Below are positions 18,646 to 29,744 of a stretch of DNA of 64,000 bases, in pieces (the stretch's first letter is position 1; the number at the start of each line of letters is the position of its first letter). This DNA is from Cricetomys ansorgei (lineage: Eukaryota; Chordata; Mammalia; Rodentia; Nesomyidae). The stretch spans positions 1,441,501-1,505,500 of the forward strand of contig JAMJFZ010001222.1 of the NCBI GenBank assembly GCA_026225945.1, in the 5' to 3' direction. The position numbers were made by a program, and so were the translations under genes. The notes beneath the pieces are model-generated. The model had not been told where the DNA came from, did no database searches, and worked only from the letters and a program-made list of their open reading frames with translations.

Positions 18646-20185
18646 TGGCGTCTTCCTGGAACTTCTTTCTCACAATAAGGACAAAATGGTCAAACTTAGC
18701 AAGTGTATTGCACTTCCCCTCGCTCTTATAGGTGACAGATATTATAAGAACTATGTATTCATGACCTGAAATAGTCAAAACCTTACAACTCTCCACCAAA
18801 CACAGGGGCACAACCAAGCCCGTCAGCAAGCAATACAAACACCAGAGAGAGCGAGGAGGGCAGTGTCAAGCTCTGGCTTCTCTTGGCTCTTTTGGGAATG
18901 TTCTTTAGCCTGAAAGGGAAAGAACACCATTAAGTCCAAGATTGGCATGGAGATGCACGAGCAGCTAGGCAGCCGGAGGAAGGCAGGGCAGCGGGCAGCA
19001 TGCTCAGCCGTCTTTGTTCATTCCTCGCAAACCATAGCAAGTGTGAAGCGGCCCCAAAGGATGGAGTGAGCAGAAGGCTCGGTGTGCAAGAGCGAGAGCA
19101 CTTTGGATCTGGTGAGCATGAGAGGAATACCAACATGGGTCCAGGCCTGCTCTCCAGCAAATGCTGTGAGCGCCTTAGAAGAGCTTTCAGGGGCATGCCA
19201 GTCATTTCCTCTACAAATAGTCACAGAGCTGGCAAACATTGGTGATTCTGCATTTCCACAAGATGGTGGGCAGGATCTGTGACTTCTTTGGAGACCACCA
19301 GACTGGAAAGGTATAAGCTACAGGTGTTTCTGTTCACAACCTGACAGCAATAGATTTTGTCAGCCTGTGGATACAGACTGGTCAGAACCGAATGGAGGAG
19401 GTCTTTGGTGGCTTGCAGCGAAGCTCAGCCCCAGCTCTGTTGTTCTGGGTGTTGGTAATCAATAGGTTGAAGGGAAGAGGCTGTGGCATTAGGAGGAATG
19501 ATCAACAGCTGTGACAAGCAAGGTCTAGACAGATGGACATAACAGGCAAGGTGAAATGTAAGTGGAATAAATAGAAAGTTCTAAATTTTGATTTGAGTTC
19601 CCAGGGGTCAAGCCACACAGTACAGGGTTCATGGAGCCGCTCTCCTTTCAGATGGCAGATCCTTCTTCAACACCATGTGGTCTGGCCACCAGCCACTTGA
19701 TGGGTTCTGGGGTGCCCCATGCCCTTGCACACCTCCACCTACCTGTGCTTTGTTCTGAGTCCTTTTCCTTCAGCTTGGCTGCTGAACTCCAGTCTCTCTG
19801 GATGATCCAGTTCAGCAGCCCCGCCTGGGTGGAGCCACTCATTCCGTGGGCTACACCCTCTTGGTCTCTCCTGTGGCACTGAGCACATTTTGTAACCATG
19901 TTGGGAGTTCCTCCTCTAGAGTAGGGCTGTCTCCTGCACAGAGCTGGTATCTGTCAATGTCCGCAGAAAGTCTGGCTGCCCCTCAGGTTAACTCCAGCCT
20001 GGCTGTTCTGGGCACAAGTGGTGGGCAAATTTATTTCCTAATCCTATCACCTGGGGAAGGTAAGACAGGCAACTCTGTGGGCTTCAGTTCAGGTTTCCTA
20101 CTGCAAGAGGCAGGGGCTAGGGCAGTGTGATCCCGCAGAAGAATGAAAAGGGACCAAAGGTTTAGATGCTCCTATCGTAAGTGAA
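18646..20185. other. No gene or repeat recognised
   Basis: A 1.5-kb unique stretch. Opposed frames at 18930-19245 (about 90 and 80 codons) share the same DNA and carry no domain. Confidence 0.4.
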
Positions 20186-20300
20186 GAAGTGCGCCGCCAC
20201 TTCTGTAATCCCAGCATCTGGAGGTTGAGGCAGGAGGATAACATTAGTTTGAGGCCAGCTTGAGCTATAGTGAGTTCTAGGGCAGCCTGGGCCACAGTAA
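20186..20300 (+). mobile_element. B1-like SINE, sense
   Basis: CGCCGCCACTTCTGTAATCC, AGCATCTGGAGGTTGAGGCA, GTTTGAGGCCAGCTTGAGCT and GGGCAGCCTGGGCCACAGTA form a diverged B1. A short (GGAA)n follows at 20298-20315. Confidence 0.65.
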
Positions 20301-20315
20301 GGAAGGAAGGAAGGA

Positions 20316-21664
20316 GGTGGGGATAGCTAACTAGGAAAGCTCAGGTGAGGTTGTGAGGGACCAGGCACTTCCAGAGAGTGACTGATGTGCACCTTCCATA
20401 CAGACCTTAGACTAAGGGCAGAACCGTGTGCCCACAAATGGCCTGGCCATGCAGACTTACGCATCTGTACTTCAGCTGCGCCACTCTCCGGGACTCTGCT
20501 CACCTTCCCTGTGGGCCTCTTTGCCTGTGAAGTGCAGAAACAATATCACCGCCTCCTTGAGAAATGTGCTGATGTGTGGAACGTGGTCAGAGCCAAGTCT
20601 GTCGCACTCAGCTAATGTCCCAAAGCCTCGGGAGCACTCACTAGAGCCGCATTCAGATTCCTTGTGTGGGCTCTGCCCCAGCTTCTGGGGGTTGCTCTCA
20701 CACGTCCTTGCCCAAACACCATCTTCTCAGGCGCCCCCAAATTATGTGTTTATATTTGAGAAATGGTAATAGTGTATTCCTGGGGTACAGAGTGATGTTT
20801 TGGCATCCACAGTGACTTTGTAGAATGTGTGCTATTAGATCAGGCTAATCAGCATAGCCACTACTTCACAAAGTTACTGTGGTTTGTGAATGGCAGGAAT
20901 ATTTGTGACTTATTTACAAATTCAAAAGATACATTGTCCTGCCTCTACTTGATTTATTGTTGTTTCGTTTTGAGACATGGTCTTACTGTCACCATGTAAC
21001 AGGGCATGGAACTTTCACCTAAGCCTCCCCTGTGTACCTCCACGTATACATGGCCTGACCCTGAGAACCAGCCTTTTGGGATATTTGTGGGGCCTGGGGC
21101 AAGGGTACTTGGAAGTTCTTCATACGTGACAGTTATAAATCTAACAGCTGCTAACTCTGTTTCATTGGCACAAGTTGACACCTCTGAAGCACTGGAAGCC
21201 TGTTCACATAGAGAACAAGCTTCGACACGGGTCAGGGCAAGCAAACAGGGAGCCAGAGCTCACCCAGGTGTGCCGGACTCAGGGCTCATCAGAAGGGGCT
21301 TCCTGGTCAGGTGTGTGCAGCCAGCCTCGCTCCCCTGCATACGGCTGGCTGTGATTGTGGCCCACATTCACAGAAACAGAGTGGGAGGGGCCATCTGGAG
21401 CCTGAGGTCTGTTCACACAGCTCTGGACACAGAGTAGACTGTGTGTGTACGGGGGGGGGAGGGGGTTCTCGGTTCTTGACATCCTGGCTGCTGTAGGTGG
21501 GGCTTAGAGCAGGGGCTCCTGAGCCTGCTCCCTGGTGTCCTAGTTCTGGGCACCCTTGGGAGTCCACGTGCCTCAGTGCTGGATGCTCTCTAGCCTGCCC
21601 ACCCACTTGAGAGCGCCAAGTGGAATCTTGTGTTGGCAGTCTGCAGCGCCCTTAAAGGCAGTGC
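20316..21664. other. No gene or repeat recognised
   Basis: Unique sequence. A G-run of about 15 bases with one A lies at 21451-21466. The 143-codon plus frame at 21006-21437 has no domain and is mirrored by antisense frames over the same DNA. Confidence 0.4.
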
Positions 21665-21745
21665 AGAGCCATCTATGCCCGTTTACAGAGAGACAAGGTT
21701 GGGTCACTATGGTCTAATAGTGAACTCCAGGCCAGCCAAGTCTAT
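21665..21745. mobile_element. MIR-like and B1-like scraps
   Basis: GCCCGTTTACAGAGAGACAA hints at an antisense MIR. CAGGCCAGCCAAGTCTATAT is a sense B1 3' scrap. Both are too short to be sure. Confidence 0.3.
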
Positions 21746-21769
21746 ATAGTGTGTGTGTGAAGATGGGGG

Positions 21770-21870
21770 GGGGCAGAGACAAGAGAGAGATGGAGACAGA
21801 GAGACACAGAGACAGAAACAGAGACAGACATGGAGAGACAGAGACAGAGAGACAGAGAGGAGAGAGAGTC
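21770..21870 (+). repeat. (GAGACA)n-type polypurine repeat
   Basis: About 100 bp of GAGACA, GAGAGA and GAAACA units, probably expanded from the A-rich tail of the adjacent B1 scrap. Confidence 0.85.
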
Positions 21871-22287
21871 AAGGTCTGCAGCTAGGAGAAGGCCCCCTGA
21901 GCCCTGGAGGGTTCTAGGGGGTTACACAGCTGCCAGTCTTTGGCTTGACCAGCCTTGGGTCTGTTCTTAGCCTCCCCAGCTCTGAATGGCAGGGATTAGG
22001 CCCTGCAAGCTGGGCTTCCCAGGATGCCTGGCCAGCGGTATTGGTATAGCTAAGGGAACATTTTGACAATGGATTGTGGGAGAGAGCAGAAGGAAACACC
22101 CTTCACCACTCCCCTTCTGCCGAGTATGCCCTCTGTCCCGTGTCCCGCTCCCCGCCTTACCCAGCTCCTCTGTGGCTGCAGTTTGCTTCTGGTGACCACA
22201 AGAGTCCCTCTGTAGCTCCGTTCCTCCAGCATCTAGCAGTGGTGGCTTCCTGTTCCTGCTGATCTCTGGTAGCCAGCTGTCCCCAGT
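21871..22287. other. No gene or repeat recognised
   Basis: Unique sequence preceding the SINE cluster. Confidence 0.35.
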
Positions 22288-22478
22288 TGAGATGTCATGA
22301 TATTTTTTTATTTATTTGATTTTTTTTTTTTTTTAGAGACAGGGTTTCTCTGTTGTAACTCTGACTGTCCTGGAACTCACTCTGTAGACCTCAAACTCAC
22401 AGAGATCTGCCTGCCTCTGCCTCTGCAGTGCTGGGATTAAAGGTGTGTGCCAACACTGCCCAGCTGAGATGTCATGAT
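22288..22478 (-). mobile_element. B1 SINE, antisense, with 14-bp target-site duplication
   Basis: A poly-T run (22320-22334) leads into a well-preserved reverse-complement B1 body ending CCCAGC at 22464. TGAGATGTCATGAT occurs at 22288-22301 and again at 22465-22478 as a perfect target-site duplication. The element is recent relative to others here. Confidence 0.92.
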
Positions 22479-22490
22479 TTTTTATTTTTT

Positions 22491-22681
22491 AAAAAATCAT
22501 CTGGGGGCTGGAGAGATGGCTCCGTGGTTAAGAGCACTGGCTGCTCGTCCAGAGGAGCCGGGTTCAATTCCCAGCATCCATGTGGCAGCTCACAACTATA
22601 ACTCCAGTCTAGGGGATGATGTCCTCACACCAATGCACGTGAAACAAAAAATTAAGATAAAGTTATTTAAAAAAATCATCT
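22491..22681 (+). mobile_element. B2 SINE, sense, with 12-bp target-site duplication
   Basis: The body from 22503 (GGGGCTGGAGAGATGGCTCC) keeps an A box and a B box (GGGTTCAATTCC). The CTCTTCTGG-containing right arm is shortened. AAAAAATCATCT flanks it at 22491-22502 and 22670-22681. Confidence 0.92.
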
Positions 22682-22765
22682 CTGTGTGTGTGATCATTTG
22701 CTCCTATCTCACTTCCAGGATTTCATATGCCATCCATTTTAGTATTTAGATCAAATTTTACATAC

Positions 22766-22922
22766 GACAGGTGTGGTGGCACACACCTTTAATACCAGTA
22801 TTCGGGGACAGAGGCAGGGGCACCTCTCTGAGTTGGAGGCCAACCTGGTCTACATAGCAAGATTCAGGAGAGCCAGGACTGTATAGTGAGACCTTGTCTC
22901 AAAACAAGCAAACACACAAACA
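22766..22922 (+). mobile_element. B1 SINE, sense
   Basis: ACAGGTGTGGTGGCACACAC opens it. CCAACCTGGTCTACATAGCA and AGACCTTGTCTC follow, with an A-rich tail interspersed with CA. It lies opposite in orientation to the B1 at 22288-22478, about 300 bp away. Confidence 0.88.
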
Positions 22923-23949
22923 TTAACACACATCAGACTCATTTATGTGGAGGCATAGCTGAGTTTCAGAGAGTTACTTCCTACCGTTGCTGGGGAATAA
23001 TAACCCCTCTATGCTCACAGCCATAGAGGCATTCCGTGGTCGTCTTTTGAGCGTGCTGGAGGCAGTGGACATAGCTGGAGGCAGCGGGTGGCCCCTGGCT
23101 CGCCAGTGCCCGCCACCATCCACCTCCTCTCCGGGATCCATGAATGCACGTATAAATTTTTATATATAATGCATGTATAAATACATTTATAAATTTTCAT
23201 TTCAGATACTTCCAGGAACTCTGAATAGTAAGATTTCTCACCGAATCCAATCTAGACTGTCATTCAGACTGCAGGAAATAAATTTATGTTGTTAGACTTA
23301 ATGGAAAGCAGGGTGAGACACTGGCTTTTGGAGAAACAATAAGTCAGGCTGAAAGGGAAAGCCTGCTACAACCAGTGAATAATATTGAGACTTAATGCAG
23401 TTAACACTCATCAGCTTCCCCCTGCCCTCCACCTCCCCACCCGTGCCCCTCCACTCTTTTTTAAACCTTTGACTGTGGCTCCCAGGAGCATTCTACCATC
23501 ACAAGCTAGACTGGAGTGATCTATTCCCAAGGTGAAGAAAGAGATTTTGTCCCGTCTCTGGGACACTGGAAGGCAGGCACATAGACGATGAGAGAGGGGA
23601 GGGGGATTGGGCTCCTGGTGTTATTTAAAGAATTTTTGTGTTTTTCTTTAAAAAAAAAATTACTCAAAGAAATCACTCCACACATATGAACACACGGATC
23701 TGGACTTCCAGCTGCAGTCTGCTTTATGACACGGGCTTAGGAGCACCCGAAGGTGTGTGGCATTGTGCCGTGCTGCCCTAGAACAAGCTGAGGTAGTGCT
23801 GCCGTAAGGTGCACCGCTAGACCTGCCAGTGTGCCATATGGTCCCTTCCCTTGGGTACAGACTTGCCCAGCTGGACCTTCCCCTGACTCTCCGTATACGC
23901 TGTTTCCCCCAGATCATGAAGCGCTGAGCCTGCTGTTGTCCACCTCAAA
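22923..23949. other. No gene recognised; small AT-rich patch
   Basis: Unique sequence. An AT-rich segment with repeated TATAAAT/ATGCATG motifs lies at 23150-23200 and an A-run at 23650-23659. Confidence 0.35.
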
Positions 23950-24345
23950 CACTGTTGGTGCGAAGATAATTCCTGCAGCCGCTATAGAAACCAGTATGGA
24001 AGCTCCTCAAGGACTGGCCGAGAACTGCGTGTGAGCCAGCTCTGCCACTGAGGACTCTGAGCGGACACAGCCGGGCACACTCAGTCGCTGCAGCCCCGCT
24101 CACAATGGCCAAGGTACGGAAGCAGGCCAGATACACATCGACAGATGATTCAGTTTTTAAAATGTGGCACAAGGGAACTTTATTAAGCCCTAAAGAAAAA
24201 TGAAGTTGCATCATCTGAAAAAAACAAATGGATGGAACTGGAGATCACCACGCTGAGTGAACTAAGTCAGGCTCAGAGAGACAGATATCATAGTGTTGCT
24301 TTTGTGGAATCTAGAGTCTTTATAAGAGAGACAAAACTGCAGAAG
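23950..24345 (+). mobile_element. L1 ORF2 3' end/3' UTR remnant, sense
   Basis: TAGAAACCAGTATGGAAGCT, the CACAATGGCCAAGGTACGGA block, ACAGATGATTCAGTTTTTAA, AAATGGATGGAACTGGAGAT and CTGAGTGAACTAAGTCAGGC reproduce the end of L1 ORF2 in order. Many stops and indels are present, so it encodes nothing. Sequence from about 24300 onward is too decayed to follow. Confidence 0.8.
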
Positions 24346-25309
24346 GGGAGCCATTTTGGGAAAGGAATGTGTCTGCTTTGGGCGGGGCCAGAGGAGGGAA
24401 GCGGGTAGTGCATGGGATGATTGACACGCATTAATCCACATTAGAGAGCCTACAGTACAGGATGTCCCACACAGATCCACAGTGCGTGGCTACGGTGACT
24501 TGGAGGCGCCGTGTCTGCCCTGCCACGGTCGCTGTCTTCTGCTTCTTCGTCTCCCCTTGAGCTGAGTCAAGGACACAGACCGTCTCCAATGGTGTAGTAA
24601 AGCTCATTCTTAGCACTTTCCAAGCCTGGGGTGTAGGGGATCAGGGTGCGGGGTCTTCTGCCTCCCCTCTCCTCTCCCATCCCCATCTGTTCTGGAGCAG
24701 AAAGCTTATCAAACGCAACACAGGAGAGACCGCTGTCTCTGCCTCGTCAAGGACAAAGCAGCCCTGCAGGAGGCAGTACTTGGAGATCCGTGGCTCTCAC
24801 CAAAGCCCATCTTGTCAAACACGACCATCGCGGTCCACATGTGCCCATAGCTGGGAGGGGCTGATGGAGTGCAATCCATCTCACGAGTGAGCGTGTTAGC
24901 AGTTCTAGTAACTCACCAGTATTGTCAGCCTTCTGGCGGCATTTCAGAGATGCCGATATTTAGTAGACTGGGTCGAAGGGCGAAGTCAAAGGATTTCCTG
25001 ATACTGTCCCAGAGTTGGCTTGGAAAGTTGTCTTAGCTAATTATTGCCAAACTAAATGGGAGCGTCCTAATGCCACTTGCCAGTTCAAATTTGCTTTCTG
25101 CCAAGATCAGGACATCTTACTCCAGGTTCTGCCTGTCCAGAAAGTCCATGGTCAGGTTCCAGAGAGCAGCCAATGCTTTTAAGTCTTATGCAAAATTCAG
25201 TTCTTCTGCATCAGCTTTCTAGTCTGCATCTTTGATGTATTTACTGTTCCTCTACAATGCAGGTTATTTCTTATTTTCATCTTTAATCCCCTTATTTATT
25301 TTAGGTGTC
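24346..25309. other. No gene recognised; possible conserved block
   Basis: Unique sequence. At 24990-25120 there are several NFI-type half-sites (TTGGC, GCCAA) and a TAATTATT homeodomain-type core. This is suggestive only. Confidence 0.35.
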
Positions 25310-25443
25310 TTTTTTTCTTTTTCTTTTTTAGCTTTGCTTTTGAGACAGGGTCTTCCTATGTAGCCTGGGCTGGTCTTGAACTATGATCCTCCTACCACAA
25401 CCTCTGGAATGCTGGGATTATATGCTTGTACCACCGTGACTAG
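25310..25443 (-). mobile_element. B1-like SINE, antisense
   Basis: A T-rich leader, TTTTGAGACAGGGTCTTCCT, GTAGCCTGGGCTGGTCTTGA and AATGCTGGGATTATATGCTT give a reverse-complement 7SL-type SINE ending GACTAG. Confidence 0.8.
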
Positions 25444-26489
25444 TTTAGCTCCAAGGAAGCTGGGTGGTTTGGTAGACAGCAGCTAAGAAAGAGAGGGCAC
25501 CGTTTGTCTGAGAAGCCAGCACCTCCTTTCCCATGCACCCCTGTCCAGGCTCACCATATTCCAACCTAAGCCTGGAAACCACGTGGTGAAGTTCAGCAGC
25601 TTCAAATGAAAGACAAACTGTGTTCTCTTCTCCACTCAGGAATGCTTTTAAAGCCAAACTTCCAAACATCTGAAGACAATGTCTTCTTCATGTCTTGGGA
25701 AGATTATTGAATTAACTTTGCCTCCTCCAATGAGGGCCACACCCTGCCAATTGCCTGCCAATTACTACAATCTAGTATACGCCCTGCAGACAACTTTTAA
25801 TTTTGAATGTCAAGGTAACATTTTCTCCCCTCATGCACCTCCACCCACCTCCTGAAATTTCACGGCCCACTTGCCCTGTCACTCGGTGATGGTGGAGCAC
25901 ATGTGTGTAGCCATGCGATGGAGGACTTCTGACAGTCAGGCGTCAACAGCCCGGATAACACCGCCCAGGGCCTCATAGCACTATGAGCAGCCGTGCGTGC
26001 TCACAGCTCTGAGCCCACAATCAACCCGAAGAGATTCTGGTGACTCCAGAAAACAAACACCTATTGTCCAGGAAGCTCAGAATTCCTTAACCCCCACATG
26101 CTCATTCTGAGCCCCACCCCTGAAGATGGTAGGTGGGGTGAGCCACCTGCACAGCACACCTGTGTCTCTGTCCACTGGTGTCCCAGTGACCAGCTCACCT
26201 CAGGCGGATGGAGGCAACTAACCCAGTGCCAGAAGCCTGGAACCTGGATAAGTCACTCCTTGTCCCGCCACTGCTATCAGGTGGCAATGATGGTGCTTAC
26301 TGACAGGATGTTGACTTTGGGCGGAATGCATCAAGTGTTTGCATTCTGTGCTGGTCTCCTCCCTCGCCTGTGAATTGGAAAGAGTTTCTAACAATATATA
26401 ATCCCATCCATTGCTAGCCCTGTATGGCCTGATCTGTGCAAGGCTGCAGGAAGGAAACCTGAATTATCCTAGCAATGTCTTATTTGTCT
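25444..26489. other. No gene or clear repeat recognised
   Basis: Unique sequence. A weak MIR resemblance near 26235-26330 (GGATAAGTCACTCCTTGTCC) is not enough to call. Confidence 0.35.
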
Positions 26490-26635
26490 TATGGTGGCAC
26501 ACGGCTGTAATCCCAGGATGTAGGAGGCAGAATCAGGGGATTGTTGTAAATCTGAGACTAGCAAGAGATGCATAGTGAATTCAAGGCCAGCTTGGGATAC
26601 ATAATGAAACTCGGTCAAACAAAACAATAATTAAA
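26490..26635 (+). mobile_element. B1-like SINE, sense, old
   Basis: ATGGTGGCACACGGCTGTAA, GGAGGCAGAATCAGGGGATT and TTCAAGGCCAGCTTGGGATA keep the 7SL-SINE order. An A-rich tail follows GAAACTCGGTCAAAC. Confidence 0.65.
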
Positions 26636-26661
26636 ACTACATAAATAGGAAAAGTCTGACT

Positions 26662-26802
26662 TGGCCAGGTGTCGTGGAACATGCCATTAAACCCAGTGCT
26701 TGGGAGACAGAGATGGGCAGAGCTCCGTAAGTTTGAGGTCAACCTGGTCTACACAGTGAGTTTCAGGTCAGCTAGGGGTACACAGTGAGAGTCTGTCTAA
26801 GG

Positions 26803-26803
<1 letters not shown>
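26662..26803 (+). mobile_element. B1 SINE, sense
   Basis: TGGCCAGGTGTCGTGGAACA, TGCTTGGGAGACAGAGATGG and CAACCTGGTCTACACAGTGA identify a B1. Its tail has turned into the CA microsatellite that follows. Confidence 0.85.

Positions 26804-26844
<41 letters not shown>
26804..26844 (+). repeat. (CA)n microsatellite
   Basis: About twenty CA units at the 3' end of the B1. Confidence 0.95.
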
Positions 26845-26846
<2 letters not shown>

Positions 26847-27544
26847 CTGGTTTGAAGATATATAGATAAAATCTTTACATTTAACATCTTATAGTCTGGC
26901 AACTTCAAAAGGTTGCTTACCCATAGTTAACCAAGGGTTGACACATTTACCGCATCCTGGGCCTTTGTCCTTCTCAAACTATTCACGCACTTTGAGAAAA
27001 CTCTGTTCCCAGGGTGGCCTGTTCAAGGATCAGGTGGCTGACCCAAACCGCTGTGATAATTTAAATGAGCCTGTCGATACCGAATGGGAAATCTGAACTA
27101 GAGCTGCCTGTGGCTGTGTGTTTCGTTTCTGAATCACCCTTTAAACTATGATAGAAGAGGCTTTAGATTGATACCTTTCTCACAAAAGGTGGTTTCTATG
27201 TCTTCTGGATTTATATATGTTTTATTCTGAACATTTTCTAAAATACCAAACAAAAAGTCGTGTTGGCTGCGTATTGCTTTTTACACAGTCTGTTTGGTAC
27301 TTGGGGCCTCACACAGCGATACCCACACCCTATGTATTTTCACGACCCAACCCTCCCAGATAAAGGTGGTTGGGATGTTTGTCTCTGTCACCCAGCTGTG
27401 CACATGACTGCATGAGATGTTTCATTCTCAAGGACCAATGGCTGAAGAGTTTCCCATCTGGCATCAGATGCAGGGATGTCTACCGTTTATATGTCCTACA
27501 CAGCTTGTGTGTATGTTCTAAGTTAGGTAATCATTTCTCTGTCC
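26845..27544. other. No gene or repeat recognised
   Basis: Unique sequence with no supported feature. Confidence 0.35.
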
Positions 27545-27635
27545 TGTGTATGAGGAGAAGACCAAGGCTCAGAATGGTTAACTCATTCATACTGAAGTAT
27601 AGAACTAGGACCCAAAGTCCAGGTCCCCTGACTGC
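27545..27635 (-). mobile_element. MIR SINE, antisense
   Basis: TATGAGGAGAAGACCAAGGC, CAGAATGGTTAACTC and ACCCAAAGTCCAGGTCCCCT resemble the reverse complement of the MIR core. Confidence 0.55.
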
Positions 27636-28277
27636 AAAACTTGATTTAATTCTTACCTTGTCTTCACACAGCATCTCGGGTTCTATACCTCTCATGTTCG
27701 AGGGGTTATACCGGCCTCAGGGAGTGATCGGAGCCTTGTGCCTGATTCAGTCAGCGAAACTAAAAAAAAAACACTGGGTAGGCTCAGCACTAGGTCACAG
27801 TTAAATGCTCACTGACCGGAAATGTCCTCAGATTTGTAAGGAACATCTATAAAACTAACACCAAACACCATAGTTAAGGTGCAAGATTGAGAGCATGCTC
27901 CTGAACATCACGAACAAGCAGGATGCCTGCCTTTCTCTTCAACAGTGTTCTGGAGGTCCGAGCCACTGAAACCAGGCGATAAAGGGAACGGAAGGCATCT
28001 GATTAAATAGCAACAAATAAAACCGTCTCTGCTTACAGATGCTGAGGTTGCTTAAGTGTAAAATCCCAGGCAAGGGTGTCTTTCAGGGGAAGAGTGCTTA
28101 ACCACAAACACACACAGTCCCAAGGACTCTCTCTACAAAAGAAATAACATAATCAAGGAGATTTAGAAAAGTCTAGAACATATTCATTGTATACCATACT
28201 AAACAATTAAAAAATAAATTTTCAAAAGGTAATTCCATTGATAATAGTATCAAATCCACCAACTAGGTAAAATTCAA

Positions 28278-28424
28278 CCAGATATGGTGACGCACACCTT
28301 TAATCCCAGCACTTGGTAAGCAGAGGCAGGTGGATCTCTGGAAGTTCAAGGCCAGCTTGGTCTACATAGGGAGTTCCAGAATAGCCAGAGTTACATAAGA
28401 GGGAGACCCTGTCTCATTTTTAAA
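28278..28424 (+). mobile_element. B1 SINE inserted in the L1 remnant
   Basis: GATATGGTGACGCACACCTT, AATCCCAGCACTTGGTAAGC and CAAGGCCAGCTTGGTCTACA mark a well-preserved B1 with a T/A-mixed tail. Confidence 0.9.
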
Positions 28425-28785
28425 AGGTTTAAATCTGAAAGATGGCCAGGTCTTCTCCACTGAGATTATAGGCTATTTCTGAGGGAATTAAATGTTACAC
28501 AAAAAGAAAACCACATCGTATTCATTGGTTGAAGACTTAGTTATTATTAACATGATAATTTTCCTAGAATTTATCCTTGGAGTCATTGTACTGTCAATTA
28601 AAATCCCAGCACAACCTTGTGTAGAACTGATTCTGAAGGATATAATATGAGTTAACTTTCAAAAGCTCAAACTTGGACTCTTTATATCTGACCTCAAGAC
28701 TTTCCATAAAGCTACAGAAACCAAGAAAGATTTGGCAAAAGAGTGACATCTAGCTCAATGGAGCAAAACAGACTTTGATTATAGC

Positions 28786-29128
28786 TGGATGGTTAACCTC
28801 GATTGTAAGCCTGATTGGACTAGGAGACATACCTCTCTCGGGCTCTGTCTGTGAGGCTGTTTCTAGAAAGGTTTAACTTAGGAGGAAAGACCCACCCCAA
28901 ATGTGAACAGCGTTATCTCATGGACTGGGGATCCCAGACTGAAAAAAAGGGATCTCGGCTGACTACCGAGCTTCCTGACTAGGGACCAGTGCCTTGCCCT
29001 CCTGCCGCCAGCCTTCCCCACCTTGAGGGCTTGTACCTCTCAAACAGTAAGCTAAAAGAAAATGAAGTTTTCCTGCTCTAAATGGCTTTTGTCAGGTACT
29101 TGAACACAGCAATAAGAAACATAGAAAC
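28786..29128 (+). mobile_element. MaLR-type LTR inserted in the L1 remnant
   Basis: GGTTAACCTCGATTGTAAGC, CTGATTGGACTAGGAGACAT, the GGAAAGACCCACCCCAAATG block, CATGGACTGGGGATCCCAGA and CTTTTGTCAGGTACTTG are in MaLR LTR order. The usual AATAAA has mutated. It is a solo LTR. Confidence 0.7.
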
Positions 29129-29277
29129 ATCATACCTACAGCACGATGCATTTTGTTTGTTTTTTAAATAAAAGTACCAAAGTAATATAATACAGGAAAA
29201 GAAACCAGCAAATGATATATAACAGTTTGAACTGCCAAGAAGAAAATGAAATTAACTCCTACTTCCCAACAACTCAA

Positions 29278-29342
29278 GGGACTAGGTTTGCAGCTCAGTG
29301 GCCGAGCACTTGCCTAGGATAGAGACAGCCTTGGGTTCAACA
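29278..29342 (+). mobile_element. ID SINE inserted in the L1 remnant, sense
   Basis: GGGACTAGGTTTGCAGCTCA, GTGGCCGAGCACTTGCCTAG and TTGGGTTCAA keep the A and B boxes of an ID element. The A-tail has been replaced by CA repeats. Confidence 0.8.
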
Positions 29343-29381
29343 CACACACACACACGCACACACACACACACACACACACAC
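29340..29381 (+). repeat. (CA)n microsatellite at ID tail
   Basis: About twenty CA units with a single CG step directly follow the ID. Confidence 0.95.
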
Positions 29382-29552
29382 GATTCTAGAGAGGAAATTT
29401 CATGACCTCAGGATAGGAAAAAATTTCTTAGATATGTCACACTAAGTGACTCAATAAAATGGCTTCATCAAAATTTAAAATCTTTTGCTTCACATTCATT
29501 CGGGAAAGTACCATAAATACACAGCCCATTGGGGTCTTCTTGTTGTTGTTTT

Positions 29553-29637
29553 ACCGTATGTTAGGGACAGGACCCAGGGTCTGGAGTGTGCCACCAAGTG
29601 CACTACCGTTGAGCCACATCCACAGCCTTCAGAGAGA
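29553..29637 (-). mobile_element. ID-like SINE, antisense
   Basis: GACAGGACCCAGGGTCTGGA, AAGTGCACTACCGTTGAGCC and ACATCCACAGCC are the reverse complement of an ID element. Confidence 0.65.
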
Positions 29638-29644
29638 TGATCTG

Positions 29645-29740
29645 TTTGTTGAGACAGGGTCTCTGATCATAAGTCCCAGGCTGGTCTCAGACCTCCTGAG
29701 TACAAGTAGGGTTACAGGCAAGCACCACACACACTCCGGT
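29645..29740 (-). mobile_element. B1-like SINE, antisense, truncated
   Basis: GTTGAGACAGGGTCTCTGAT, CCCAGGCTGGTCTCAGACCT and GGGTTACAGGCAAGCACCAC form a shortened antisense 7SL-type SINE. Confidence 0.7.
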
Positions 29741-29744
29741 TTTC

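Larger units (their letters stand above)
27836..29528 (+). mobile_element. Old L1 ORF2 remnant, sense, with three nested insertions
   Basis: Three collinear blocks follow L1 ORF2. Block 1 (27836-28277) runs from the ATCTATAAAACTAACACCAA region through AGGATGCCTGCC, the reverse-transcriptase region and TTCCATTGATAATAGTATCA. Block 2 (28425-28785) runs through AAAATCCCAGCACAACCTTG and AAGCTACAGAAACC. Block 3 (29190-29528) includes TTTCTTAGATATGTCACACT and CTTCATCAAAATTTAAAATC. Frames are destroyed throughout, so it is a fossil. B1, LTR and ID insertions separate the blocks and date after it. Confidence 0.85.
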
